A stretch of 64,000 bases of DNA from Mesoterricola sediminis (GCF_030295425.1 NZ_AP027081.1:1-64000); one strand, 5' to 3'; shown: positions 12,682 to 21,411, counted from the stretch's first letter. Made by a program: numbers and translations. The notes: generated from the letters alone by a model not told the origin.

Positions 12682-14133
12682 ATGTCCATCCTTCCCTCCA
12701 GCGCCGAAGCCGACCTCGAAAGCTTCGAACACCCCCTGGCCTCCCGGTATGCCTCCAAGGCCATGGTGCGCCTGCTCTCCCCCTTGTACCGGATGCGCGT
12801 CTGGCGGCGCCTCTGGATCGCCCTGGCGGAGAGCGAGCGGGAACTGGGCCTCCCCATCACCGAGGACCAGGTCCGCGAGATGCGCGCGACGCAGGACGCC
12901 GTGGACCTGGAGGCCATCGCGCGCCACGAGGCGGCCCTCCGCCACGATGTCATGGCCGCCATCCACGCCTGGGGCGAGCAGGCTCCGTCCGCGCGCCCGA
13001 TCATCCATTTGGGTGCCACCAGCTGCTTCGTCACCGACAACGGCGACCTCCTGATCGCCCAGGAGGCCTTCCGCCTCCTCCGCCGGCGCCTCCAGGACGT
13101 CCTCGCGGCCCTGCGGGACTTCGCCGCGACCTGGGCCGACACCCCCTGCCTCGGCTTCACCCATTTCCAGCCGGCCCAGCCCACCACGGTCGGCAAGCGC
13201 GCGACCCTCTGGATCCAGGACCTGCTCCTGGACCTGGCGGACCTGGACCATGTCCTGGCGACCACCCCGGTCCGGGGCGTCAAGGGCGTCACGGGCACCC
13301 AGGCGAGCTTCCTCGAACTCTTCGACGGCAACGGCGCCCAGGTGGAGGCGCTGGAGCGCCGCTTCTGCGAGAAGGTGGGCTCCCCCGCCATCCCGGTTTC
13401 GGGCCAGACGGCCACCCGCAAGCTGGAGGACCGCCTCGGGCAGGTGCTGTGCGGCCTGGCGGCCTCCGCCTCCAAGTTCGGATGCGACCTCCGGCTCCTC
13501 CAGCACCTCAAGGAGGTGGAGGAGCCCTTCGAATCCAAGCAGATCGGCTCCTCGGCCATGCCCTACAAGCGCAATCCCATGCGCAGCGAGCGGATCTGCA
13601 GCCTCGCCCGCTTCGTCACGGGCCTGATGCCGAGCTCGTACCAGACCACGGCCACCCAGTGGATGGAGCGGACCCTGGACGATTCCGCCCACCGCCGCCT
13701 GACCCTCAGCCAAGGGCTGCTGGCCGTGGACGCCATCCTCGTGCTCTACCGCAACGTCGCCCGCGGGCTGGTGGTCCACCCCCGCATGATCGAGGCCCGG
13801 CTCCAGTCCGAACTGCCCTTCATGGCCGCCGAGGTGCTCCTCATGGAGGGCGTGAAGCGCGGTGGGGACCGCCAGGACCTCCACGAGCGCTTCCGAGTCG
13901 CCAGCCTGGAGGCTGGCCGTCGCATCAAGGCCGAGGGCCGGCCCAACACCCTCCTGGCCCTCCTCGCCGAGGACCCGGCCTGGAACATGACTGAAACCGA
14001 GCTGGCAGCCCTCCTGGACGGGCGCCGGTTCACCGGGCGCGCCGGAGACCAGGTGCGCGCCTTCCTGGCTGGCGAGGTGGCCGCCGCCCTGGCGGATCAC
14101 ATTCCGGCCGACGAAGCCACTGTTCGCGTATAG
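12682..14133 (+). CDS. purB: Adenylosuccinate lyase
   Basis: Catalyses two fumarate-releasing steps of purine synthesis (SAICAR to AICAR and adenylosuccinate to AMP). The 483-aa protein belongs to the fumarase/aspartase superfamily: IHLGATSCFVTDN near residue 110, the His-containing FTHFQPAQPTTVGKR near 160, and the superfamily signature GSSAMPYKRNP at residues 289-299. The long form and the MPYKRNP context resemble the eukaryotic-like PurB branch. The ATG at 12682 has GGAGGGGAAAGGTGA upstream. It is followed after 11 bp by the semialdehyde-dehydrogenase-like gene, suggesting an operon. Confidence 0.95.
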   Translation: MSILPSSAEADLESFEHPLASRYASKAMVRLLSPLYRMRVWRRLWIALAESERELGLPITEDQVREMRATQDAVDLEAIARHEAALRHDVMAAIHAWGEQAPSARPIIHLGATSCFVTDNGDLLIAQEAFRLLRRRLQDVLAALRDFAATWADTPCLGFTHFQPAQPTTVGKRATLWIQDLLLDLADLDHVLATTPVRGVKGVTGTQASFLELFDGNGAQVEALERRFCEKVGSPAIPVSGQTATRKLEDRLGQVLCGLAASASKFGCDLRLLQHLKEVEEPFESKQIGSSAMPYKRNPMRSERICSLARFVTGLMPSSYQTTATQWMERTLDDSAHRRLTLSQGLLAVDAILVLYRNVARGLVVHPRMIEARLQSELPFMAAEVLLMEGVKRGGDRQDLHERFRVASLEAGRRIKAEGRPNTLLALLAEDPAWNMTETELAALLDGRRFTGRAGDQVRAFLAGEVAAALADHIPADEATVRV

Positions 14134-14144
14134 AAAGGTTCACC

Positions 14145-14963
14145 ATGCAGAAGATCGCCGTCCTGGGCGCCGGTTCCCTCCTGGGCCGGGAGCTCGTCGA
14201 GACGCTGGAAGCGAAGGATTGTTCCGTCCTTCCCCTGACCACCGGCCCCACCACCCTGGACGAGGAGCTCAGCGACACCGTCATGTTCGCGCCCCAGCCC
14301 GAACTCCTGGAGGAGATCGAACTGGTGATCCTCGCCGAGACGCCCGCCTCTCCCGACCTCCTGGCGGACTTCACGGGGGCCATCCTGGACCTGCGCCCCG
14401 ACGCGGATCCCGCCCTGCCCCTCCTGCCCGTGCTGGGCCGCTGGCCCGAAGGCACCAAGGCCTTCCGGAACCGGCCCGCCGTGGACCAGGTGCTGGCCCT
14501 CCTGCCGCGCCTGGTGAGCGGCCTCGGGGACGTGGCCGGCACCCACCTGCGGTCCGTGGCCTTCCTGGGCGACCAGGGCCTGGACGGCCTGATGGAGCAG
14601 ACCGTGGCCATCCTCAAGGGCGAGGATCCGGATATCGAGAAGCTGGGCTACCGGGCCGCCTTCGAGGTGGTCCCCCAGGTCCCCCGGGGCCGACTCCTGG
14701 AGATCCGGGTGCCCGCCTTCCACGGCGATCTCCTGGTGCTCCACCTCACCGCGGCCCCCGGCGCCGTCCTCGCGCCCCTGGCGGCCCCGGAAGGCGTGCA
14801 GTGGACCGACCATCCCGCCACGAGCCGGGAGGTGGCGGTGTCGCCCCACCTGCTGGCCCACCTGAACCTGGCCGACGAGGGCCGGGCCGGCATCCTCACC
14901 CTGGGCTTCGATCCCATCCTCTGGGGCACCCTCATGCCGGTGCTCCGGCTTCTCGGCCTGTAG
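14145..14963 (+). CDS. Aspartate-semialdehyde-dehydrogenase-like protein without catalytic Cys/His
   Basis: A 272-aa protein that begins with a nucleotide-binding motif (IAVLGAGSLLGRELVETL) and retains family landmarks, namely YRAAFEVVPQV and EIRVPAF near residues 165-195, typical of the dimerisation domain of aspartate-semialdehyde dehydrogenases. However, the only cysteine is C26 near the N terminus, so the catalytic Cys (usually in an NPGC or NCTT setting) is missing, and the GH of the usual VPVxxGH is GD here (AFHGDL). It is also about 60-80 residues shorter than the enzyme. I infer a non-catalytic or redirected relative. It sits between purB and a polyferredoxin gene whose ATG is 7 bp after its stop. 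Confidence 0.7.
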   Translation: MQKIAVLGAGSLLGRELVETLEAKDCSVLPLTTGPTTLDEELSDTVMFAPQPELLEEIELVILAETPASPDLLADFTGAILDLRPDADPALPLLPVLGRWPEGTKAFRNRPAVDQVLALLPRLVSGLGDVAGTHLRSVAFLGDQGLDGLMEQTVAILKGEDPDIEKLGYRAAFEVVPQVPRGRLLEIRVPAFHGDLLVLHLTAAPGAVLAPLAAPEGVQWTDHPATSREVAVSPHLLAHLNLADEGRAGILTLGFDPILWGTLMPVLRLLGL

Positions 14964-14970
14964 GCGCCCC

Positions 14971-15609
14971 ATGGCCAAGAAGCTGGAGGAACCCCACGAT
15001 CGCTCGGACTTCTTCAAGTCCCTGGGCACGCTGATGGCCGGGTTCGTGGCCATGCGCGTGGAGGACGCGGTGACCGGGGCCGGCCCGTCCCTCCTCCGGC
15101 CCCCCGGCGCCCTGGACGAGTTCGATTTCCTCATGGCCTGCACCCGCTGCGACCTGTGCGCCAAGGCCTGCCCCCAGGATTCCATCCTCCAGGCCGGCCC
15201 CGGGGCCCCCCTCGCGGCCAACACGCCCCACATCCTCCCCCGCAACATGCCCTGCTTCCTGTGCACCTCGCTGCCCTGCATCCCCGCCTGCCCCGAGGGG
15301 GCCCTGGTGTGGCCGACGCGGAAGGTGGGGGACGAGGTCCTGGAGGGCCCCGCCGCCGTGAAGATGGGCACCGCCCGGGTGAAGCGCCGCCTCTGCCTCA
15401 CCTGGGAGCACGAGGACGAGCCGGCCCAGCCCTGCACCACCTGCGTGGACCGCTGCCCCTACCCGGGCAAGGCCATCCGCATGGGCGAGGCGCCCGAGGG
15501 CGAGCTCCCCCATCCCGAGGTGATCGCCGATTTCTGCACCGGGTGCGGCCTCTGCACCTTCGGCTGCCCCTCCCCGAACCCCGCCATCGTCGTGGATCCC
15601 CGCGAATAG
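14971..15609 (+). CDS. Four-cluster 4Fe-4S ferredoxin-type protein (NapG/MauM-like)
   Basis: A 212-aa electron-transfer protein with four cysteine groups: CTRCDLCAKACP (about 51-62), CFLCTSLPCIPACP (about 93-106), CTTCVDRCPYP (about 153-163) and CTGCGLCTFGCPSP (about 190-203). The order and the loosely spaced second cluster match NapG/MauM-type polyferredoxins that pass electrons in membrane-associated reductase chains. The N terminus has a hydrophobic stretch (SLGTLMAGFVAMRV) but no clear Tat motif, so location is uncertain. No nap or mau partner is in the window. It follows the semialdehyde-dehydrogenase-like gene by 7 bp. Its stop codon overlaps the second parS-like palindrome. Confidence 0.85.
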   Translation: MAKKLEEPHDRSDFFKSLGTLMAGFVAMRVEDAVTGAGPSLLRPPGALDEFDFLMACTRCDLCAKACPQDSILQAGPGAPLAANTPHILPRNMPCFLCTSLPCIPACPEGALVWPTRKVGDEVLEGPAAVKMGTARVKRRLCLTWEHEDEPAQPCTTCVDRCPYPGKAIRMGEAPEGELPHPEVIADFCTGCGLCTFGCPSPNPAIVVDPRE

Positions 15610-15623
15610 TTCCACGTGGAACA
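15608..15623. other. parS-like palindrome overlapping the ferredoxin stop codon
   Basis: AGTTCCACGTGGAACA contains the same perfect 14-bp core GTTCCACGTGGAAC (15609-15622) as the gyrB-gyrA site. Eighteen bases downstream a degenerate version, GTTCACCCGTGGAAC (15641-15655), is also present. Two copies of a 14-bp palindrome within 10.2 kb of each other beside dnaA fit ParB loading sites. Confidence 0.7.
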
Positions 15624-15722
15624 CGGGCAGTTGTGCCGCTGTTCACCCGTGGAACGGAGCGCCTTTGGTATCCTGCGGTCTGCGCGTCGCCCGATTTGCG
15701 GCTCGCCCGGGGAGTTTCCGCC

Positions 15723-17660
15723 ATGGCGTACAAGGTTCTCATCATCAACCCAAGGGCGGAGGAGCTGGCCGGGGAACTGCAGGAGCTGGAGGCCCGGGGG
15801 CTGCCCGCCGTGGGCGCGGCCACCTTCAAGGAGGCCTACGACCTCCTGGTCAAGGACGGCGCCATCCACGTCATCCTCACCGAGTGGATCCTGCCCCTGA
15901 AGAAGCGGAGCCGGGAGACCATCTCGGGCGCCGAGCTGTTCAGCCGCTTCCTGGCCCTGCGCTACGAAGTGAACATCTTCCTGTTCACCCATGAGACCGA
16001 CTGCGCCACCTTCAACACGGGCGGCCTCATCAACGGGTACTTCCACAAGGGCGAGGAGAGCTGGGACGACATCGCCAGCAAGGTCCGCGCCGAGGTCATC
16101 AGCAGCAAGGACCGGGCCCCCTTCTTCGACGCCCTCGTCGCCTACGCCCAGGCGGCCAAGGACGCCTGGCACACGCCGGGCCACTCCTCCGGCGATTCGG
16201 TGAAGAACTCCGAGTGGGTGGGCGACTACTTCCGGTTCTTCGGGGAGAACCTCTTCCAGTCGGACGTGTCCGTGTCCGTGCCCGGCCTGGATTCCCTCCT
16301 GGAGCCCAAGGGCGTCATCAAGGAGGCCCAGGAGCTGGCCGCCCGCGCCTTCAACGCCCGGTACACCTACTTCACCACCAACGGCACCAGCACGAGCAAC
16401 AAGGTCCTCATCCAGACCCTCCTCAAGCCGGGGGACGCCATCCTCCTGGACCGCAACTGCCACAAGTCCGTCCATTACGGGGTCATCGTCGCCGGGGCCG
16501 AGCCCCTCTACCTCATGCCCAGCGTCAACAACCGCTACGGGATCTTCGGGCCGGTGCCCAAGCAGCGGATCGTGGAGAGCATGGACGCCGCCCTGGCGGC
16601 CGGCAAGCGCCTCAAGGTGCTCATCCTGACCAACTGCACGTACGACGGCCTCATCTACGACATCAAGGACATCGTGGACCAGGCCCACGCCCGGGGCATC
16701 AAGGTCATCGTGGACGAGGCCTGGTTCGGCTACGCCAACTTCCACCGGGCCTTCTACCCCTCGGCCATGGCGGCCGGGGCCGACTACAGCACCCAGAGCA
16801 CCCACAAGACCATGAGCGCCTTCTCTCAGGCCTCCATGATCCATGTGCAGGATCCCGAGTTCGAGTCCATCCGGGAGTTCTTCCAGGAGAACTTCAACAT
16901 GCAGGCCTCGACCTCCCCCCAGTACCCCATGATCGCCAGCCTGGACGTCGCCCGCCGCCAGATGGCCATGGAGGGCTATGCCCTGCTCCAGCGCACCCTG
17001 GAGATGGCGGCCGCCCTCAAGAAGTCCATCAACAGCCTCAAGAAGTTCCGGGTCCTGGAACTGGAGGACCTCCTGAGCGACGAGGTCCGGGCGGACGGCA
17101 TCCGCCTGGACCCCACCAAGCTGACCATCGACGTCTCCGGCTCCGGCTACACCAGCAAGGAGATCGAGTACCTCCTCCTCACCAAGCACAACATCCAGAT
17201 CGAAAAGAGCACCTTCAACACGATCACCGTGCTCATCACCATCGGCAGCACGTACTCCAAGCTCAACCGCCTGGCCCTGGCCCTGGCGAACATCCAGCGC
17301 ATGAGCGGCGCCCGCCGGGAGAGCGGCGCCGCCAAGATCCTCCAGGATTTCACCCTGTCCCTGTCGTCCATCAAGTACCTGCCCCGCTACGCCTTCTACG
17401 CCGAGGGCGAAAGCGTGCCCATGCGGGACGCCGCCGGCCGCGTGGCGACGGCCATGGTGGTGCCCTACCCGCCCGGCATCCCCCTCCTGGTCCCCGGCCA
17501 GATCATCACCGAGGACATCGTGAACGCCCTCATGACCTACCGGGACTACGGCGTGGAGATCCACGGCGCCTCCGAGGGCCTGCTCAAGGTCATGACCCCC
17601 GCCGAGGAGCAGCGGCTCACGGCCCAGGGCCGGGAGATGATCCCGCTGCCGGTGGGGTAG
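15723..17660 (+). CDS. Orn/Lys/Arg decarboxylase (fold-type I PLP enzyme)
   Basis: PLP-dependent basic amino acid decarboxylase yielding a polyamine or its precursor; the exact substrate cannot be read from the sequence. The 645-aa protein has an N-terminal receiver-like wing domain (about 1-140, starting AYKVLIINPRAEELAGEL), the large PLP domain with WHTPGHSSGD at its start, DEAWFGYANFHRAFYP, and the PLP lysine K362 in STHKTMSAFSQAS, and the C-terminal domain. The ATG at 15723 starts the wing domain and follows GGGGAG; upstream in-frame sequence lacks coding character. The nhaC-type antiporter gene follows after 4 bp, so proton-consuming decarboxylation and Na+/H+ exchange appear co-transcribed, suggesting pH homeostasis. 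Confidence 0.92.
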   Translation: MAYKVLIINPRAEELAGELQELEARGLPAVGAATFKEAYDLLVKDGAIHVILTEWILPLKKRSRETISGAELFSRFLALRYEVNIFLFTHETDCATFNTGGLINGYFHKGEESWDDIASKVRAEVISSKDRAPFFDALVAYAQAAKDAWHTPGHSSGDSVKNSEWVGDYFRFFGENLFQSDVSVSVPGLDSLLEPKGVIKEAQELAARAFNARYTYFTTNGTSTSNKVLIQTLLKPGDAILLDRNCHKSVHYGVIVAGAEPLYLMPSVNNRYGIFGPVPKQRIVESMDAALAAGKRLKVLILTNCTYDGLIYDIKDIVDQAHARGIKVIVDEAWFGYANFHRAFYPSAMAAGADYSTQSTHKTMSAFSQASMIHVQDPEFESIREFFQENFNMQASTSPQYPMIASLDVARRQMAMEGYALLQRTLEMAAALKKSINSLKKFRVLELEDLLSDEVRADGIRLDPTKLTIDVSGSGYTSKEIEYLLLTKHNIQIEKSTFNTITVLITIGSTYSKLNRLALALANIQRMSGARRESGAAKILQDFTLSLSSIKYLPRYAFYAEGESVPMRDAAGRVATAMVVPYPPGIPLLVPGQIITEDIVNALMTYRDYGVEIHGASEGLLKVMTPAEEQRLTAQGREMIPLPVG

Positions 17661-17664
17661 CGCC

Positions 17665-19149
17665 ATGTCCTTCCTCTCCCTGGTCCCCGCCCTGGTGACC
17701 ATCGCCGTGGCCCTGGTCTGGCGCCGGGTCGCCCTGGCCCTGTTCTGCGGGGTGGTCGCCGGCGCCCTCGTGCTGGCCGGCTTCCAGCCCCTGCCGGCCC
17801 TGGCCGGGCTCGGACGCAGCCTCCTGCACGCCTTCACGGATGCCGACCGGCTCAAGATCGTCGTGTTCATCCTCCTGATCGGCGGCCTCCTGGAGCTCAT
17901 TTCCGCCAGCGGGGCCTACCTGGCCTTCGGGCAAGCCGTTGGGCGTACCCTCCGCACGGGCCGCAAGGCGCGGCTCGCGGCCTGGGGGCTCAGCTTCTGC
18001 ATGTTCTTCGACGACTACGCCAACGTCCTCATCTCCGGCTCCGCCATGCGCAGCGTCATGGACCGGAACAAGGTGCCAGCCTCCGTGCTGGCGTACATGG
18101 TCGATGTGGTGGCCCTGGTGGCCAGCGTCATGCTCGTCTCCACCTGGGCCGCCTTCGAGGGGGCCCTGATGGTGGACGCGGGCCGGGACCTGGGCCTCCA
18201 CGGCAGCCTCTCGGACTTCTTCCTGCGGGCCCTGCCCTACCACTACTACACCTTCCTCGCCCTCTTCCTCTCCCTGATGGTGGCCTGGACGGGCCGCTGG
18301 TTTGGCGCCGGCCTGGACGACCACGCCTACCGCCTGGCCGAGGAGGCCGAGGTCGCGGGCGAGGGCGCCGGCGCCCGTCACGTGGTCGCGCCCGTGGCCG
18401 TGCTGGTGGGCTCCGCCATCCTGGGGCTCTTCGTGTTCGGCGTCCGCGCCCTCCAGGCCCAGGGCGAGCCCGTGACCCTCATCCGCATCCTGGGCGCCGC
18501 GCCCTCCGTGGAGATCCTCATCGGCGCCACGGTGCTGGCCATCGGGGTCGCGGCCGTGACCCTCGTGCGGGACGGCGTCCTCCCCCACCGCCACGCGCCC
18601 GCGCACTTCGGGCGGGGGCTGGGCTCCATGGTCTCCATCGGGCTCATCGTCCTGCTGGCCACCGCCCTCAGCCAGATGGCCAAGGACCTGGGCACGGGCC
18701 TCTACATCGCCCACGCCTTCGAGCGCTTCCTGAGCCCGGCCACCCTGCCCTTCATCGTCTTCTTCATCTCCCTCCTGGTGACCGTCACCACCGGCTTCAG
18801 CTGGGGCGCCATGGCCATCGTCATGCCCGTGGCCTTCCAGCTGGCGGGGGCCCAGTCCGGGGCCCTGATTCCCGTCGTCTCCGCCGCCGTCATCACCGGC
18901 GCCGTGAGCGGCGAGCACGTCGTCCCCTACTCCGAGAAGGCGGTCATGACCGCCGCCGCCTGCGGCGTGGCCCCCCTCTACCACGTGCGCACCCAGGCCT
19001 TCCAGACCCTGGCCGTCATCACCGCCGCCGGCATGGCCTTCCTCCTGGTCGGCTTCCACGTGAGCCTCGTGTGGACGTACGTCCTGCCCGCCGCCTTCCT
19101 GGCGGGTCTCCACCTGCTCTTCGCGCGGGAGGCGGGCTTCCGCGCCTAG
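17665..19149 (+). CDS. NhaC-family Na+/H+ antiporter
   Basis: A 494-aa polytopic inner-membrane protein with roughly 11-12 hydrophobic segments. Conserved features of the NhaC/ion-transporter superfamily are visible: FCMFFDDYANVLISG (about 111-125) with paired acidic residues, TGFSWGAMAIVMPVAF, and GAVSGEHVVPYSEKAVM in the C-terminal half. The family exchanges cytoplasmic Na+ for external H+, but related members carry amino acids or organic acids, so substrate is inferred. The ATG is 4 bp after the decarboxylase stop with GGTGGGG as ribosome-binding site, implying translation from the same mRNA; an antiporter serving the decarboxylase product is a possible alternative. Confidence 0.82.
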   Translation: MSFLSLVPALVTIAVALVWRRVALALFCGVVAGALVLAGFQPLPALAGLGRSLLHAFTDADRLKIVVFILLIGGLLELISASGAYLAFGQAVGRTLRTGRKARLAAWGLSFCMFFDDYANVLISGSAMRSVMDRNKVPASVLAYMVDVVALVASVMLVSTWAAFEGALMVDAGRDLGLHGSLSDFFLRALPYHYYTFLALFLSLMVAWTGRWFGAGLDDHAYRLAEEAEVAGEGAGARHVVAPVAVLVGSAILGLFVFGVRALQAQGEPVTLIRILGAAPSVEILIGATVLAIGVAAVTLVRDGVLPHRHAPAHFGRGLGSMVSIGLIVLLATALSQMAKDLGTGLYIAHAFERFLSPATLPFIVFFISLLVTVTTGFSWGAMAIVMPVAFQLAGAQSGALIPVVSAAVITGAVSGEHVVPYSEKAVMTAAACGVAPLYHVRTQAFQTLAVITAAGMAFLLVGFHVSLVWTYVLPAAFLAGLHLLFAREAGFRA

Positions 19150-19153
19150 CGCA

Positions 19154-19296
19154 GCGTCCGCAAAGCAGCCTGAATCATCCGAGGGGAGCGGCCGCTGCGC
19201 GTCCATCGGGGGCATCGCCCCCCCTGGCGGGCCCCCAGACCCGCGGCAAGCGCCGCTCCCCTTGCGTCCGGATTGTTCAAGAGACTTGGCGGACGC
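19154..19296. repeat. Nested inverted repeats between convergent genes
   Basis: Three inverted pairs nest: GCGTCCGC (19154-19161) with GCGGACGC (19289-19296); AGGGGAGCGGC (19182-19192) with GCCGCTCCCCT (19252-19262); and GGGGGC (19208-19213) with GCCCCC (19217-19222). The array fills the gap between the convergent antiporter and UbiD-like genes. It could be a bidirectional terminator or a REP-type extragenic palindrome; no T tract is present. Confidence 0.6.
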
Positions 19297-19305
19297 GGCA
19301 CAAGG

Positions 19306-20772
19306 CTATAGGCCGTACTCCTTCCAGCGGCGGGTGACGCGGTCCAGGACCTCCTCGGGGAAGGCCAGGTCGCCGGGCCACTCGCGCTGGAAGCCGTCCA
19401 GCTTCGCGCTCTTGCGGGTGGCGTCGATGCCGACCTTGCTGCCGAAGGCGAACCGGTCGCTGCTGTGGTCCAGCACGTCCAGGGGGCCCTCCGTGAAGAG
19501 CATGTCCCGCCGGGGGTCCACGTTGCTGGTGACCCGGAAGAGCACCTCGTTCATGTCGTGGGGATCGATGTCCGCGTCCACGATGACCACGGCCTTCGTG
19601 AACATCATCTGCCCCGTGCCCCACACCGCGTTCATGACCTTCTGGGCGTGGCCCGGGTAGGCCTTGCGGATGGAGAGGATGGCGAGGTTGTGGAAGCCGC
19701 CCGCGGGCGGCAGGTGCATGTCGACCACCTCCGGCAGGATCATGCGGAGAAGGGGCAGGAAGATCCGCTCCGTGGCCAGCCCCAGGTAGGTGTCCTCCTG
19801 GGGGGGCCGGCCCACGAGGGTGGCCGGGTAGACCGGGTCGCGGCGGTGGGTGATGGCCTCCACGTGGAGGACGGGATAGTCGTCGGCCAGGGAGTAGTAG
19901 CCGGTGTGGTCGCCGAAGGGCCCCTCCCGGCGCAGTTCCCCGGGATCGACCCAGCCCTCGATGACGATCTCCGAATCGGCGGGCACCTCCAGGTCGTGGG
20001 TGACGCACTTGACCATCTCCACGCCCTCGCCGCGCAGGAAGCCCGTGAACATCACCTCCGAGAGGAAGGGGGGCAGCGGCGCCGTCGCGGCGTAGGTGAG
20101 GGCCGGGTCGCCCCCGAAACTCACCGCCACGGGCATCCGCTCCCCGGGCGCGTAGCCGTGCCGGGCCCGGGCCCCGTCATGGTGCAGCTGGGTGTGGAAG
20201 CCGAGGGTGTGGTCGTCGAAGACCTGCAGGCGGTACATGCCCATGTTGCGCATGCCGTTCTTGTGGCGCGTGTGGCTGAGCCCCAAGGTGATGAAGGGGC
20301 CGCCGTCCTCGGGCCAGGTGGTCAGGACGGGCAGCCGGGAGAGCCTGGCCTCCGCCCCCGTGTGGATCACCTCCTGGCAGAGGCCCTTCCGGACGGTCTT
20401 CGGCATCCAGGCGCTCACCTCGGCGAGCATGGGGAGCTTGGAGAGCTTGTCCAGGAACCCCGCGCCGGGCTTGGGCATGGCCTCCTGGATCAGCTTCTCG
20501 ATGCGGTCGCCGATGGCGTCCAGGCCCCGGGGCTCCCGGTCCACCCCCAGGGCCATGGCCATCCGCCGGTAGCTGCCGAAGACGTTCGTGGCCACGGGCA
20601 GGGCCCCGCCCTTCACCTGCTCGAACAGGAGGGCGCTGCCGCCGCCGGGGAGCTTGCACACGCGGTCCGTGATGGCCGCCGCCTCCAGGTACGGGTCCAC
20701 CTCCGCCCGGACCCGCCGCAGTTCGCCGGCCTCCTCCAGGCGCTTGAGGAAGGCTCTGAAATCCTGACCCAT
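19306..20772 (-). CDS. UbiD-family (menaquinone-type) decarboxylase
   Basis: Prenylated-FMN-dependent decarboxylase of the UbiD family, which removes the carboxyl group from aromatic or polyprenyl-aromatic acids in quinone synthesis. The 488-aa length is normal. Family segments are clear: GLSHTRHKNGMRNMGMYRLQ (about 165-184) in the prFMN domain, EGPFGDHTGYYS with the active-site glutamate region (about 282-293), and the C-terminal TSNVDPRRDM and WPGDLAFPEEVLDRVTRRW. Menaquinone synthesis by the futalosine route also uses a UbiD homologue, so the quinone is not certain. No ubiX partner is adjacent. Divergent from the glutathione peroxidase gene. Confidence 0.88.
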   Translation of the reverse strand: MGQDFRAFLKRLEEAGELRRVRAEVDPYLEAAAITDRVCKLPGGGSALLFEQVKGGALPVATNVFGSYRRMAMALGVDREPRGLDAIGDRIEKLIQEAMPKPGAGFLDKLSKLPMLAEVSAWMPKTVRKGLCQEVIHTGAEARLSRLPVLTTWPEDGGPFITLGLSHTRHKNGMRNMGMYRLQVFDDHTLGFHTQLHHDGARARHGYAPGERMPVAVSFGGDPALTYAATAPLPPFLSEVMFTGFLRGEGVEMVKCVTHDLEVPADSEIVIEGWVDPGELRREGPFGDHTGYYSLADDYPVLHVEAITHRRDPVYPATLVGRPPQEDTYLGLATERIFLPLLRMILPEVVDMHLPPAGGFHNLAILSIRKAYPGHAQKVMNAVWGTGQMMFTKAVVIVDADIDPHDMNEVLFRVTSNVDPRRDMLFTEGPLDVLDHSSDRFAFGSKVGIDATRKSAKLDGFQREWPGDLAFPEEVLDRVTRRWKEYGL

Positions 20773-20860
20773 GGTTCACCTCGCTTCCAGTTTCACCCGA
20801 AATGGCCCCGGGGCGGTAACGCCGGGCCGGCGGCTGGCGTCCCAGTATCCAGGAGGTACC

Positions 20861-21403
20861 ATGCGCGCACCGATCCTCATGTCCGCCGCCCTGGCCCTCG
20901 CGGCCGTCACTCCCGCCCACGGAAAGGAACCCATGTCCCTGCATGAATTGACGACCCGCACCCTGGACGGGAAGCCCCAGAACCTGGCGGCCTACAAGGG
21001 CAAGGCCGTGCTCGTCGTGAACGTGGCGAGCGAATGCGGCTTCACCCCCCAGTACGCCGGCCTCGAATGGCTGTACGAGACCTACCGGGACCGGGGCCTC
21101 GTCGTCCTGGGATTCCCCTGCAACCAGTTCGGCGGGCAGGAACCCGGCAGCCCGGAGACCATCCAGGCCTTCTGCACCACCAAGTTCAAGGTCACCTTCC
21201 CCATGATGGAGAAGGTGGAGGTGAAGGGGCCCGGCCAGTCCCCGGTCTACGCCTTCCTGACCCGGGACGCCGGCGTCCCCAAGTGGAACTTCACCAAGTA
21301 CCTGGTCGGGAAGGACGGCCGCGTGATCCGCGCCTTCCCCAGCCAGGTGGCCCCGGAGAGCAAGGAACTGAAGGACGCCGTGGAGGCGGCCCTCCGGGAT
21401 TGA
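20861..21403 (+). CDS. Glutathione peroxidase family protein, exported
   Basis: Thiol peroxidase of the glutathione peroxidase fold (180 aa). It has a predicted signal peptide (MRAPILMSAALALAAVTPAHG) and the conserved catalytic tetrad setting: NVASECGFTPQY with the peroxidatic Cys (a TGC codon, not selenocysteine), GFPCNQFGGQEPG with Gln, and KWNFTKYLVGKDG with Trp and Asn. Cys-type bacterial members mostly use thioredoxin-like reductants. The ATG at 20861 has AGGAGG eight bases upstream; an in-frame start further up is rejected because it lacks a ribosome-binding site and breaks the signal peptide. It converges on the nucleoside phosphorylase gene. Confidence 0.93.
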   Translation: MRAPILMSAALALAAVTPAHGKEPMSLHELTTRTLDGKPQNLAAYKGKAVLVVNVASECGFTPQYAGLEWLYETYRDRGLVVLGFPCNQFGGQEPGSPETIQAFCTTKFKVTFPMMEKVEVKGPGQSPVYAFLTRDAGVPKWNFTKYLVGKDGRVIRAFPSQVAPESKELKDAVEAALRD

Positions 21404-21411
21404 TCGGGCCG

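Noticed and set aside
15641-15655. Third parS site (GTTCACCCGTGGAAC)
   Set aside because: The palindrome is broken by an extra base and a mismatch; kept only as a remark on the neighbouring site.
15459-17900. 813-codon open frame antisense to the decarboxylase
   Set aside because: Complement of a gene with an identified PLP lysine; low-complexity GC-driven sequence.
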